Assembly: GCF_017874545.1 (NCBI RefSeq)
Contig: NZ_JAGGLT010000023.1
Span: 1 to 51,979 of the forward strand
Direction of reading: 5' to 3'
Length of the DNA stretch: 51,979 nucleotides
Origin: Thermoanaerobacterium butyriciformans
GTDB taxonomy: Bacteria; Bacillota; Thermoanaerobacteria; Thermoanaerobacterales; Thermoanaerobacteraceae
Shown here in pieces: positions 18,825 to 27,079 of the stretch. The notes below the pieces were generated by a model. The model saw nothing but the letters and a program-made list of their open reading frames with translations, was not told the DNA's origin and did not search any database. The translations under genes were made by a program, and so were the position numbers. Within the stretch, counting starts at the first letter, position 1, and each line of letters opens with the position of its first letter.

Positions 18825-19430
18825 TTACATCTCCCCTGTCAGTGCATTAAGGTATTTTGTATCTCCAATTTCTTTAAGATGATATGCTACATCCTCTTCA
18901 ACAATTGGCCTGGTAATCTCTCTATCATTTTTTTGATTTTTTATAAAACCAGCCTCAAACAAGATGCGAATATATACCTGCTTTAACTTATAGAAGGTAT
19001 AATCATCCCATGAGGCCACCCTTTCACTTTGTTCCTTTTTTCTGTCAAAAAATATATTAAAATCCTTGTCCTGCAAGGTAAAATCCCGAAGCAGTATCTT
19101 CTCTCTAAACACCTCATACATAAATTCAAAGAACAATCGGTCTGTTTTCATAATGGCATAGACAACTATTTGTTTACTCGTATCGATTTCTCCATTTGCC
19201 AATTTATCAATCAAAAAATCATCGAGTGCCTTTAACCTTCGCATCACAGTTGACGCAATTTCACTTCTTCTTGTTTCTGTATTCACCTGAAATATGTTAT
19301 CGTTTTTCGCTTTATTTTTTATCTCAAATTCCTTAAGCCCTTTATTTATAAGTTCTGCAGCCTTTTTTGTTTCCTTAAAAAGAAACGGTCTTGATTTAAT
19401 TGTGGATTTATATTCTAACTCATTAGCCAT
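18825..19430 (-). CDS. brxA: BREX protein BrxA (DUF1819)
   Basis: This 201-residue helical protein of the DUF1819 family is the first gene of the BREX operon. Recognisable text includes SRPFLFKETKKAAELI near the N-terminus and DDYTFYKLKQVYIRILFEAGF near residue 150. Family members have been described as DNA-binding. The start has an AGAAGGA ribosome-binding site. A TATAAT-type promoter lies just upstream. Confidence 0.92.
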   Translation of the reverse strand: MANELEYKSTIKSRPFLFKETKKAAELINKGLKEFEIKNKAKNDNIFQVNTETRRSEIASTVMRRLKALDDFLIDKLANGEIDTSKQIVVYAIMKTDRLFFEFMYEVFREKILLRDFTLQDKDFNIFFDRKKEQSERVASWDDYTFYKLKQVYIRILFEAGFIKNQKNDREITRPIVEEDVAYHLKEIGDTKYLNALTGEM

Positions 19431-19468
19431 ACTTTTCCTTCTTTCTGGTCCACTTTTTATACTATCAT

Positions 19469-19496
19469 TATATCATTAAAATAAATTTTGTACAGA
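19469..19496 (-). promoter_or_regulatory. probable BREX operon promoter
   Basis: On the minus strand TGTACA (19491-19496) and a perfect TATAAT (19469-19474) are separated by 16 bases and lie about 40 bases before the brxA start codon. No other promoter is evident between the six brx/pgl genes, which are 0 to 21 bases apart, so this could drive all of them. Confidence 0.5.
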
Positions 19497-19520
19497 TTAA
19501 ATGGTAAAATTGTAATATGC

Positions 19521-19679
19521 CTATAACCTGCAAAGTGTACTATAATTATGCTTTACCGTAATATTTTTTACTTTGATTCCTGATGTTTTACACACAGGAC
19601 ATGTATTGTCATTTTCTATTTTATATGTTGATTGAGATTTGCTGCCACAGCAGCATTTATTCATTATCCCATTATCCAT
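19521..19679 (-). pseudogene. truncated CopZ-type zinc-finger fragment
   Basis: From the ATG at 19679 (GGGGAGG site nine bases upstream) the frame encodes 52 residues: CCCGSKS, then CPVCKTSGIKVKNITVKH and an early stop. The CPVC...G.KVK.ITV pattern is the N-terminal zinc-finger/iron-sulphur domain of CopZ-like metallochaperones and related cysteine-rich proteins. Full-length relatives continue well beyond this point, so this looks like a 5' remnant cut off at the island edge. It may still be translated. Confidence 0.5.
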
Positions 19680-19821
19680 TTTATTTTTCCTCCCCAAATT
19701 AAAATATGGTAATACTTTTCCACATAATGTTCTATCATTTCTTAATCGTATTCTATTACCATTATACATTAAATTCTATTTTCATAAGTACCTTTTCCAT
19801 TATAATTGGTTTCATTTACAT

Positions 19822-20219
19822 AAATGTGCTAAGCACAGATATTCTACCTATTTCATTCATTTTCAAGAATTAATGTCTCAATTAAAAAAGGCATTAACAG
19901 AAAACCGTTTAGAGATTCGATTAAAATATTTTTCAAAGTACAAAGTGTTAATAATAGACAAAATATGGTATTTACCAATAGGCACAGATGCTTCAAATAT
20001 ATCTTTTCAGCTAATCTAAAAGGTATGAAAAGCATAAGTACTATTATTACAGCTAATATGCCCTTTTCTAATTGGGCAGAGGTATCTGGATCAGCAACAA
20101 TAGCTAATGTAATATTGGATAGATTACTTCATCATTCATATATTATATCAATAAAAAGATCTTCATATAGATTAAAGTCAAAAATTGAATATTTTAACAG
20201 TTCTTCGAATACATCTTAG
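19822..20219 (+). pseudogene. IstB-like ATPase remnant of an IS21-family element
   Basis: The plus strand encodes the C-terminal half of an IstB helper ATPase in two frames. YSTYFIHFQEL, then ENRLEIRLKYFSKYKVLIID lie in the first frame up to about 20019. STIITANMPFSNWAEV, then ATIANVILDRLLHHS and SYRLK lie in another frame to 20219. The Walker A part is missing and the Walker B region reads IIDKIWYLP where IstB has IIDEIGYLP. It is therefore a decayed insertion-sequence relic with a frameshift near 20,020. No istA or terminal inverted repeats are seen nearby. Confidence 0.75.
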
Positions 20220-20317
20220 TACATTGTACAAAATTATATTCCACTTTTTGTACAAGGATATATTGAAAAATATAATAACTTAGCCCTTATACCTTAGCCA
20301 TCTCCCCCACCAAAAGC

Positions 20318-20364
20318 AACCCCCGCAGCAAATCAGGTGTTATTCTGCATTTACTACGGGGTTT
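20318..20364. terminator. strong hairpin, likely bidirectional terminator
   Basis: Arms AACCCCCGCAGCAAATCAG and CTGCATTTACTACGGGGTT form a long hairpin with a few mismatches, followed by TTTT on the plus strand. It lies between the end of the UDG-like gene (minus strand) and the istB remnant (plus strand). The rest of 20,220-20,432 shows nothing else. Confidence 0.55.
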
Positions 20365-20432
20365 TGGAATGAACTTTATTATCATAGAGTCAACTTTATT
20401 ATTGTTAAGCAGAGTTTATTTTCTGTATACAA

Positions 20433-21035
20433 TTATAACAGTTGTATGACACTTTTAATAAAATCAGCATATTCTCTCCAATTTTTCAAGGAGTATTTAT
20501 AATGTCTAAAAAACGGAAAAATCCTTCTTCCTAATTTGTTTTCATGTTCTTTTATATATTTAACATTTTTGTAGTAATATTCGTTATCATTTCCGACATA
20601 ATATTCTGGATAACATAAACTTCTAAGTATAATTTCAGAAGTTGCAAGAACTGGAATATCCCTTGAAAATAATGCATCTAATTCATCTTTCAGATAAGGA
20701 ATCCATAATCTATTAGCAATTTCTAACCAATATTTCTTATTTTCATACGTTTCTTTTTTGAAGTAATTTTGACATAAATTTTGCGCATATATATCAGATT
20801 TACACAACTTAATTTCGCCCAAATTTTTATTAACGCTCTCAAAATATTTTAAGCTCTCATCAAGTCCAAAAACCGTATTGAATAATTTACCTTCTTTATT
20901 ACTTGGGTCACAACCCAAAACAATAACCTTAACTTCTTGAATTTTTTCGTAATATGGTTTAGGCAACTCTTTCGTTGGAAGATATATGTCCTTATACTCT
21001 GTTTTTAATGTTTCGATTATTTCTTCTTTACTCAC
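20433..21035 (-). CDS. uracil-DNA-glycosylase-superfamily-like protein
   Basis: I choose the GTG at 21035, nine bases after a GAGGGAG site, over the TTG six bases upstream, giving about 200 residues. VKVIVLGCDPSNKEGKLFN (about 36-54) resembles motif A of UDG-superfamily enzymes (GxDP followed by a small-residue loop). IPVLATSEIILR and IFPFFRHYKYSLKNW near the C-terminus occupy the places of the later strand and the His-containing motif. It is divergent from housekeeping uracil glycosylases and may act on another base or substrate. Placed between glmS and the BREX island it is probably an accessory gene. The superfamily call is by motif only. Confidence 0.5.
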   Translation of the reverse strand: MSKEEIIETLKTEYKDIYLPTKELPKPYYEKIQEVKVIVLGCDPSNKEGKLFNTVFGLDESLKYFESVNKNLGEIKLCKSDIYAQNLCQNYFKKETYENKKYWLEIANRLWIPYLKDELDALFSRDIPVLATSEIILRSLCYPEYYVGNDNEYYYKNVKYIKEHENKLGRRIFPFFRHYKYSLKNWREYADFIKSVIQLL

Positions 21036-21422
21036 TTTCAATTGCTCCCTCTAATAATAGTTTTATACTTAACATAAAAATTATTTAACTTAAATATCGA
21101 AATAACCATTATTTTTTTTAACTCTTATTATAAATGATAATTTAGTACTTATTAATATAAACACCATTACAATATAATTTTGTACATTCTTTTTCTCACA
21201 CTTCCAGACTTTGAAATAAAGTTGTTCCGTGAAAAAATAATAAAGAAAGGGCAGAGTTTGGATTTTGTTTATCTAAAATCCTCTCTACCCTTTTTCTTTC
21301 AATGCTTTTGAGTCTTTACCTTTATACCTTTTCCCTTAAACCTATCCTCGTCCACGGAAGAACTTTCAAGTTACTGCGAAGTTTATTTCAAATAGACAAG
21401 TACATTAGAGCCATCCCATGTT
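21036..21422. other. intergenic region between glmS and the island
   Basis: The region is AT-rich. The only clear element is the glmS terminator hairpin at 21243-21300. No tnsABC genes, tRNA or direct repeats marking an insertion are visible. The stretch 21,060-21,180 is very AT-rich and could hold the promoter of the UDG-like gene, but I see no convincing boxes. Confidence 0.5.
21243..21300 (-). terminator. glmS transcription terminator
   Basis: Read on the minus strand, AAAGGGTAGAG/AGGATTTT pairs with AAAATCC/CTCTGCCCTTT to give a long two-part stem. It is followed by CTTTATTATTTTTT. It lies about 120 bases downstream of the glmS stop codon. Confidence 0.75.
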
Positions 21423-23249
21423 TTATTCTACGGTTACGCTTTTTGCAAGGTTACGAGGTTTATCAACATCGCATCCTTTTTCAACTGCCATATAGTATGC
21501 TAAAAGCTGCAGCGGTATTACTGTGATTATTGGAGCTACTTCTTCCATCGTCTTCGGTAAATATATGACTTTCTCGACGATTCCTTCTAATTGCTTATTT
21601 CCTTCCATTGCAAATGCAAGCACGTAACCGCCTCTTGTTGTTACTTCTCTTATATTGCTGAGCATCTTTTCAAAAAGATGTTCCTGTGTTGCTAATGCAA
21701 TGACTAATGTGCCATTTTCGATCAATGCTAATGTTCCATGTTTTAATTCACCTGCTGCGTATGCTTCTGAGTGTATATATGATATTTCTTTAAGCTTTAA
21801 AGATCCTTCCATAGCAACAGCGTAGTCAAGACCTCTTCCCAAATAGAATACGTCTTTCGTATTAAAATGATTTGATGCAAATTCTTGAAGCTCGTCTTTG
21901 TAATTTAATATGCGTTCTGCCTTCTCAGGAAGTTTCTTTAATTCATCGCAGATTTGTTTTGCATATTCTTTTTCAATTGTTCCCTTCTTCAATGCCAAAT
22001 CTAATGCAATGAGGTATAAGGCTACTAACTGTGTCGTGTACGCTTTTGTAGATGCAACGGCAATTTCAGGTCCTGCCCAAGTATAAATTACATCGTCTGC
22101 TTCTCTCGATATAGAGCTTCCAACAACGTTTGTGATTGCTATTACTCTGGAATTATGCTTTTTAGCCTCTTTAAGTGCCGCAATCGTATCTGCTGTTTCA
22201 CCTGACTGGCTTACTACTATTGTCAATGTTCTTTCGTTTATAATTGGTTCTCTATATCTAAATTCTGAAGCTATATCTACTTCAACAGGTATTCTTGCAA
22301 ATTTCTCTATGGCATATTTCCCAACAACACCTGCATGATATGCAGTTCCACACGCAACAATAAATATTTTCTCTATCTTGTCAATCTCATCCTTTGTTAT
22401 TTTCACCTTGTCTAATACAATTTCACCATCATTTACTATCCTACCTCTTAATGTGTCTTTTATGGCATTGGGCTGTTCGTGAATTTCTTTCAACATGAAA
22501 TGCTCATATCCGCCCTTTTCTGCTGACTCAACGTCCCATTTTACCTCAAATACAGATTTCTGCACATCTTTGCCAAATGCATCTATTATCTTGACACTGT
22601 CTTTCTTAATTATCGCAATTTCTTTATCATCAAGGAAGTACACTTTTCTCGTATGTTTCAATATGGCTGGTACATCTGATGCAATAAAGTTTTCACCATC
22701 TCCCAGGCCAACTATAAGTGGAGCATCCTTTCTTGCAGCAACTATCATATCTGGATAGTCTTTTGAGAGTACGCCAAGCGCATAAGATCCTTCTATCCTA
22801 TCGAGGACTTTCATAACAGCCTCTACTATATCTCCCTTGTAATAGTACTCAAGAAGATTTGCAACAACTTCTGTATCAGTCTCTGATTTAAATGTATAAC
22901 CCTCTTCTATCAGCCTTTTCTTTAATGGCAGGTAATTTTCTATTATACCGTTATGAACAACGGCAATTACCCCAGACTGTGACAAATGTGGATGTGAATT
23001 TATATCAGATGGTTCTCCATGTGTTGCCCATCTAGTATGACCTATTCCTATGGAACCATAAAGATTGTTTTTTTTAAGCGTTTCTTCTAGTTCACTTATT
23101 CTGCCTTTTGCCTTTTTTATATTTATATTGCCATCGTTTATGACAGCTATGCCGGCAGAATCATACCCCCTGTACTCAAGCTTTTTAAGTCCTTCAATCA
23201 ATATTGGTGTCGCCTGTTCATCACCAATATATCCAACAATTCCACACAT
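21423..23249 (-). CDS. glmS: glutamine--fructose-6-phosphate aminotransferase (isomerizing)
   Basis: This 608-residue enzyme converts fructose-6-phosphate and glutamine to glucosamine-6-phosphate, the entry step to UDP-GlcNAc and the cell wall. The N-terminal glutaminase begins MCGIVGYIGD, with the catalytic Cys directly after the initiator Met, and includes GHTRWATHGEP. Two SIS isomerase domains follow (VSQSGETADTIAAL; SEAYAAGELKHGTLALIE), with the conserved C-terminal PRNLAKSVTVE. Expression is almost certainly controlled by the self-cleaving glmS ribozyme in its leader. It lies downstream of glmM. Confidence 0.98.
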   Translation of the reverse strand: MCGIVGYIGDEQATPILIEGLKKLEYRGYDSAGIAVINDGNINIKKAKGRISELEETLKKNNLYGSIGIGHTRWATHGEPSDINSHPHLSQSGVIAVVHNGIIENYLPLKKRLIEEGYTFKSETDTEVVANLLEYYYKGDIVEAVMKVLDRIEGSYALGVLSKDYPDMIVAARKDAPLIVGLGDGENFIASDVPAILKHTRKVYFLDDKEIAIIKKDSVKIIDAFGKDVQKSVFEVKWDVESAEKGGYEHFMLKEIHEQPNAIKDTLRGRIVNDGEIVLDKVKITKDEIDKIEKIFIVACGTAYHAGVVGKYAIEKFARIPVEVDIASEFRYREPIINERTLTIVVSQSGETADTIAALKEAKKHNSRVIAITNVVGSSISREADDVIYTWAGPEIAVASTKAYTTQLVALYLIALDLALKKGTIEKEYAKQICDELKKLPEKAERILNYKDELQEFASNHFNTKDVFYLGRGLDYAVAMEGSLKLKEISYIHSEAYAAGELKHGTLALIENGTLVIALATQEHLFEKMLSNIREVTTRGGYVLAFAMEGNKQLEGIVEKVIYLPKTMEEVAPIITVIPLQLLAYYMAVEKGCDVDKPRNLAKSVTVE

Positions 23250-23282
23250 AGTAAAAATCTCCTCTCAATATTTTTATATTTA

Positions 23283-23433
23283 GTTTTCCCTGCTTAAACC
23301 GCTCTATGCCAATGGTCACCCATGGTTTTCCCGGTTTTTTATCGATCGCAGGAGACCGCAGGGCATCCGCCGATAACTCGATAAACCCTGTCCTCGTCAA
23401 CTTAGAGTTTCCTCTAAGCCCAGGCGCTTCTAT
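23283..23433 (-). ncRNA. glmS ribozyme: glmS ribozyme (glucosamine-6-phosphate-activated)
   Basis: The leader of glmS, read on the minus strand, contains the conserved ribozyme blocks in order: AGCGCC at the cleavage site, GTTGACGAGGACAGGG, TTATCGAGTTATCGGCGGAT, GCCCTGCGGT and the 3' part with GGGTGACCATTGGCAT. Self-cleavage should fall between 23428 and 23427, five-prime of the GCGCC. The ribozyme cuts its mRNA when glucosamine-6-phosphate is abundant, so the product of GlmS shuts off its own synthesis. A perfect TTGACA (23490-23495 on the minus strand) upstream is a candidate -35 box, but I see no good -10. Confidence 0.95.
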
Positions 23434-23564
23434 TCAGTTGTGTGTTTCATTGGCATTCCCCCTTTTCAACATTCATAGTCTTATGATTTTGTCAATCCTT
23501 AAAAGCATATTTAAATTTATATTAATCAGGAAGTAAATTATACCTCCTGCATTAATAAGCACCA

Positions 23565-24908
23565 TTAATTAAGCTTTTTTTCAATCAAGCTAGCCAATTC
23601 TTTTGCCATCGATTCAATCTTTTCTTGATCTTTCCCTTCTACCATTACCCTGACTAATGGCTCTGTACCTGACGGTCTTATAAGAACTCGTCCTTCGCCT
23701 TGCATCTCCTTTTCTAATTTATTTATTTCTCTAGCTATGTCTTCATCATCCATGTATTTGTATTTTAATTCATTCTTGACTCTGGCATTTATCAAAACCT
23801 GTGGATATGAAACCATTACTCCTGATAATTCTGATAGTTTTTTGCCACTTGAGACAAGAAGTTCAGCAACCTTAAGAGCAGTAATCTCCCCATCTCCTGT
23901 TGTATTGTGGTCAAGAAATATTATATGACCTGATTGCTCGCCACCTATTGAGTAACCGTTTTTAACCATTTCCTCCAATACATACCTGTCACCCACTTTT
24001 GTTTTGACGACATCTATGCCATTTTGTTTTAGCGCTATATCCAAACCTATATTGCTCATCACTGTCACAACTACTGTATTCTTATTTAATTTACCTCTAC
24101 TTTTAAGATATATGCCACACATAGCCATTATGTGATCTCCATCAACGATGTTGCCTTTTTCATCAACTGCAATTAATCTATCTGCATCTCCATCAAAAGC
24201 AAATCCTACATCTGCACCGGTTCCAGCTACAATCTCCTGCAATACCTTTGGATTCGTAGATCCGCACTTGACATTTATTTTTTCTCCATTTGGATGCGAA
24301 CCATAAAGTATTACATCTGCACCTAATTCATGAAAGAGTATTGGTGCAACCGTGCTGCTGGCACCATATGCACAATCTAAAACTATTTTCAAGCCTCTTA
24401 AATCGCAGTTTATGGTAGACTTCAAAAATTCGATGTAATCCCTCTGAACACTTTTGCTTTCTATCACATTCCCAACATCCAATCCTGTCGGAGTTGGTAA
24501 ATCGCTATTCTCATTTATTATCTTTTCTATCTTGTCTTCTACTTCATCCGGAAGTTTATATCCATCTTTATTGAAAAATTTTATTCCATTGTACTCTACA
24601 GGATTATGTGATGCGGAAATAACTACTCCTGCATCTAATTTATAAAGCCTTGTTAAATATGCAACAGCGGGTGTCGGTATAATACCTGCATCTATGACTT
24701 CAGCTCCAACCGATGTAAGTCCTGCTGTAAGGGCACTCTTTAGCATATCGCCAGATACGCGGCTGTCACGTCCTATCAAAATCTTTGGCCTTCTGGAGCA
24801 TTCCGTCAAAACATATGCGCCGGCCCTTCCCAGCTCAAATGCAAGCTGCGGTGTAAGATCTTTGTTGGCAACACCCCTCACACCATCTGTTCCGAATAAT
24901 CTAGCCAT
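23565..24908 (-). CDS. glmM: phosphoglucosamine mutase
   Basis: This enzyme of about 447 residues interconverts glucosamine-6-phosphate and glucosamine-1-phosphate. The start is placed at the ATG at 24908 ([12 protein letters not shown]), nine bases after AAGGA; the upstream ATG at 24917 is too close to that site. The phosphoserine loop [14 protein letters not shown], the metal site [16 protein letters not shown] and the C-terminal phosphate site [11 protein letters not shown] are all intact. It precedes glmS, giving two consecutive steps of UDP-GlcNAc synthesis side by side. Confidence 0.97.
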   Translation of the reverse strand: MARLFGTDGVRGVANKDLTPQLAFELGRAGAYVLTECSRRPKILIGRDSRVSGDMLKSALTAGLTSVGAEVIDAGIIPTPAVAYLTRLYKLDAGVVISASHNPVEYNGIKFFNKDGYKLPDEVEDKIEKIINENSDLPTPTGLDVGNVIESKSVQRDYIEFLKSTINCDLRGLKIVLDCAYGASSTVAPILFHELGADVILYGSHPNGEKINVKCGSTNPKVLQEIVAGTGADVGFAFDGDADRLIAVDEKGNIVDGDHIMAMCGIYLKSRGKLNKNTVVVTVMSNIGLDIALKQNGIDVVKTKVGDRYVLEEMVKNGYSIGGEQSGHIIFLDHNTTGDGEITALKVAELLVSSGKKLSELSGVMVSYPQVLINARVKNELKYKYMDDEDIAREINKLEKEMQGEGRVLIRPSGTEPLVRVMVEGKDQEKIESMAKELASLIEKKLN

Positions 24909-25060
24909 ATAATCCATTCCTTTCAGTAATCAAAAATCATACGATATACGATAATATTTTATCACACCGATTAAGTCAATGCAATTTGCTATATATTCAC
25001 TCTAATTTCATAAAAGTTCAAATTATAGTCTTGCATCCACGTAAAATTTCACCTAAAATC

Positions 25061-25678
25061 CTATTTTGAATGAAAACTTGTAAGGTCGTTTAGGGCATTT
25101 ACTACCGCATTTTTCATATTTTCTAGCAATTCAGCTTTTTTAAGCGATAAATCTGGATATATGCTTTTACCAACTGTTACAGAAATTTTCCCACTGTGAG
25201 GTAAATACTCTCCAATAGGTAGCACTACGTCAGTTCCACTTATTCCCACAGGCACTATAGGAAACCCAGATTTATACGAAAGATACATTGCACCTTTGTA
25301 AATCTTTTTTACACCTTTATCCAAAGATATTCCACCTTCAGGAAACAAAGCAATCGATCGTCCATCATCAAGCATCTTGATGGCTTTTTTTAAAGCACTT
25401 ACATCTGCAGAATTTTTTTTGATAGGTATTGTTTCTAAAGCATTTAAAATCAAATTTAAAATTGGAATTTTATATAAATCCTTGCTGGCAAGAAAGAAAA
25501 CTCTCCTATCAAGCGCATCTATCAATGCGATAGGATCTAAAATGCTCTTATGATTGGCTACAAATATACACGGTCCTTTTGGCATATCATCTATAAATTT
25601 TACGCTAAAACTATAAAATGAAGCAAGCAGCCCAGTTGTAATCATCTTTATCAAATTGTACAATATCATCAATATCAC
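25061..25678 (-). CDS. plsC: 1-acyl-sn-glycerol-3-phosphate acyltransferase
   Basis: This 205-residue membrane-associated acyltransferase makes phosphatidic acid from lysophosphatidic acid. The catalytic NHKSILD (an NHx4D motif) lies at about residues 43-49 and the glycerol-phosphate motif FPEGG at about 115-119, with the later PVGISG as the fourth family motif. A hydrophobic N-terminus anchors it. The frame opens at a GTG (25678); the ATG at 25669 is an equally possible start. It stands between the oxidoreductase operon and glmM on the same strand. Confidence 0.88.
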   Translation of the reverse strand: MILMILYNLIKMITTGLLASFYSFSVKFIDDMPKGPCIFVANHKSILDPIALIDALDRRVFFLASKDLYKIPILNLILNALETIPIKKNSADVSALKKAIKMLDDGRSIALFPEGGISLDKGVKKIYKGAMYLSYKSGFPIVPVGISGTDVVLPIGEYLPHSGKISVTVGKSIYPDLSLKKAELLENMKNAVVNALNDLTSFHSK

Positions 25679-25776
25679 CCATAATTATAATAGATGACTT
25701 AGCAAAAAAAGTTCTCTATCTAAAATAAAAAAACGATAAACCGGAATCTCCTTTGGGAAATAATTAGCTAAGATTT

Positions 25777-26331
25777 TTATTTTACAGCAAATTGGGAGTT
25801 AATAGACTCTTTACCTCTATTATATGCTTGTATATTTATTGGTATCAGTTTTTCTTTTCCTTCAAAGACTTTTTTAAATGCATTTACTACAGCATCTTCA
25901 CTTACTATGTTTTTCAAACTCATCAATGCTCCAACCATTATGGAATTGGCAATCTTGAGATTTCCCATCTGATTTGCAATATCGTTTGCTGGAATCCTGT
26001 ATACTTCAATGTCGCTCCTTTGAGGGCCTATGTCTATTAATGAACTATTTATAAGCAGTATGCCACCTGCCACAAGATCTTTTTCAAATCTTTCTAGAGA
26101 AGGTCTATTCATTGCCACAACTATCGTTGCCTCGTTTATTATTGGGGATCCTACTGGTTCATCAGATATTGTTACATGACAGTTAGCTGTGCCACCTCTC
26201 ATTTCTGGTCCATAGGACGGTAACCATGATACATTTTTCCCGTCCATCATACCTGCATATGACATTATAAGTCCCATTGACATGATTCCTTGTCCACCAA
26301 ATCCTGCAAATATTATTTTTTCATCCATTTT
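25777..26331 (-). CDS. 2-oxoacid:ferredoxin oxidoreductase, gamma subunit
   Basis: Start at the ATG at 26331 (GGAGGAGG site upstream), overlapping the end of the beta-subunit gene (ATGGATGA), gives about 184 residues. The N-terminal FAGFGGQGIMSMG and WLPSYGPEMRGGTANCHVTIS are hallmark segments of the gamma subunit. With alpha, beta and delta subunits upstream, it forms a four-subunit enzyme that oxidatively decarboxylates a 2-oxoacid (branched-chain 2-oxoacid or 2-oxoglutarate) to an acyl-CoA and reduces ferredoxin. The exact substrate cannot be told from the sequence. Confidence 0.92.
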   Translation of the reverse strand, partial: KMDEKIIFAGFGGQGIMSMGLIMSYAGMMDGKNVSWLPSYGPEMRGGTANCHVTISDEPVGSPIINEATIVVAMNRPSLERFEKDLVAGGILLINSSLIDIGPQRSDIEVYRIPANDIANQMGNLKIANSIMVGALMSLKNIVSEDAVVNAFKKVFEGKEKLIPINIQAYNRGKESINSQFAVK

Positions 26332-27079
26332 GTTTGACCTCCTCCAAGGTGTTTTTATATACACCTAATGGATAATACGGTTCCATTTTGTCTTTAATCC
26401 ATTTTAGTGCTTCGTTTGGTGATAAGCCCCAGTTTGTTGGACAGCTTGACAGCACTTCTATCATGGAGAATCCTTTTTTGTTTATTTGTGCTGTAAATGC
26501 GTTTTTGATTGCTTTTTTTGCTTGTAGTACGTGTTTTACGTCGTATACTGATACTCTTTCGATGTAGGATGCTCCATCAAGTGTCGACAGCATTTCACAC
26601 ATCTTCACCGGATAACCGTTGTTCCCCGGTTTTCTCCCATACGGTGTTGTAAGTGTTTCTTGCCCTATCAAAGATGTAGGCGCCATCTGTCCTCCTGTCA
26701 TTCCGTATATGGCGTTGTTTATAAATACCACTGTTATGTTTTCGCCTCTTGCTGCTGCATGTACTGTTTCTGCTGTGCCTATTGCAGCTAGATCGCCATC
26801 ACCTTGATATGTGAATACAACTCTGTCTGGATGAACCCTCTTTATACCGGTAGCTACTGCTGGTGCTCTCCCATGTGCTGCTTCTTGCATGTCACAGTTA
26901 AAATATTCATAGGCAAAAACTGCACACCCTACAGGTGCAACGCCTATTGCTTTGTCTAATACTCCTAGTTCTTCCATTACTTCTGCTACTAACCTGTGGA
27001 CTATCCCATGTGTACAACCGGGACAGTAATGAAATGGGACATCCGTAAGGCCTTTGGTCTTTTGAAATACGACAGCCAT
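26321..27079 (-). CDS. 2-oxoacid:ferredoxin oxidoreductase, beta subunit (thiamine diphosphate-binding)
   Basis: The 252-residue beta subunit carries the thiamine diphosphate site: HYCPGCTHGI near residue 17, YQGDGDLAAIGTAE (about 94-107, GDGD motif) and FINNAIYGMTGGQMAPTS. It reacts with the 2-oxoacid and passes electrons toward the iron-sulphur subunit. It starts on the last base of the alpha-subunit gene (27079), so translation is coupled. Confidence 0.95.
   Translation of the reverse strand: MAVVFQKTKGLTDVPFHYCPGCTHGIVHRLVAEVMEELGVLDKAIGVAPVGCAVFAYEYFNCDMQEAAHGRAPAVATGIKRVHPDRVVFTYQGDGDLAAIGTAETVHAAARGENITVVFINNAIYGMTGGQMAPTSLIGQETLTTPYGRKPGNNGYPVKMCEMLSTLDGASYIERVSVYDVKHVLQAKKAIKNAFTAQINKKGFSMIEVLSSCPTNWGLSPNEALKWIKDKMEPYYPLGVYKNTLEEVKQNG

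Noticed and set aside
23306-23536. 76-residue plus-strand frame upstream of glmS
   Set aside because: It lies antisense to the glmS ribozyme and has no ribosome-binding site or recognisable protein pattern.
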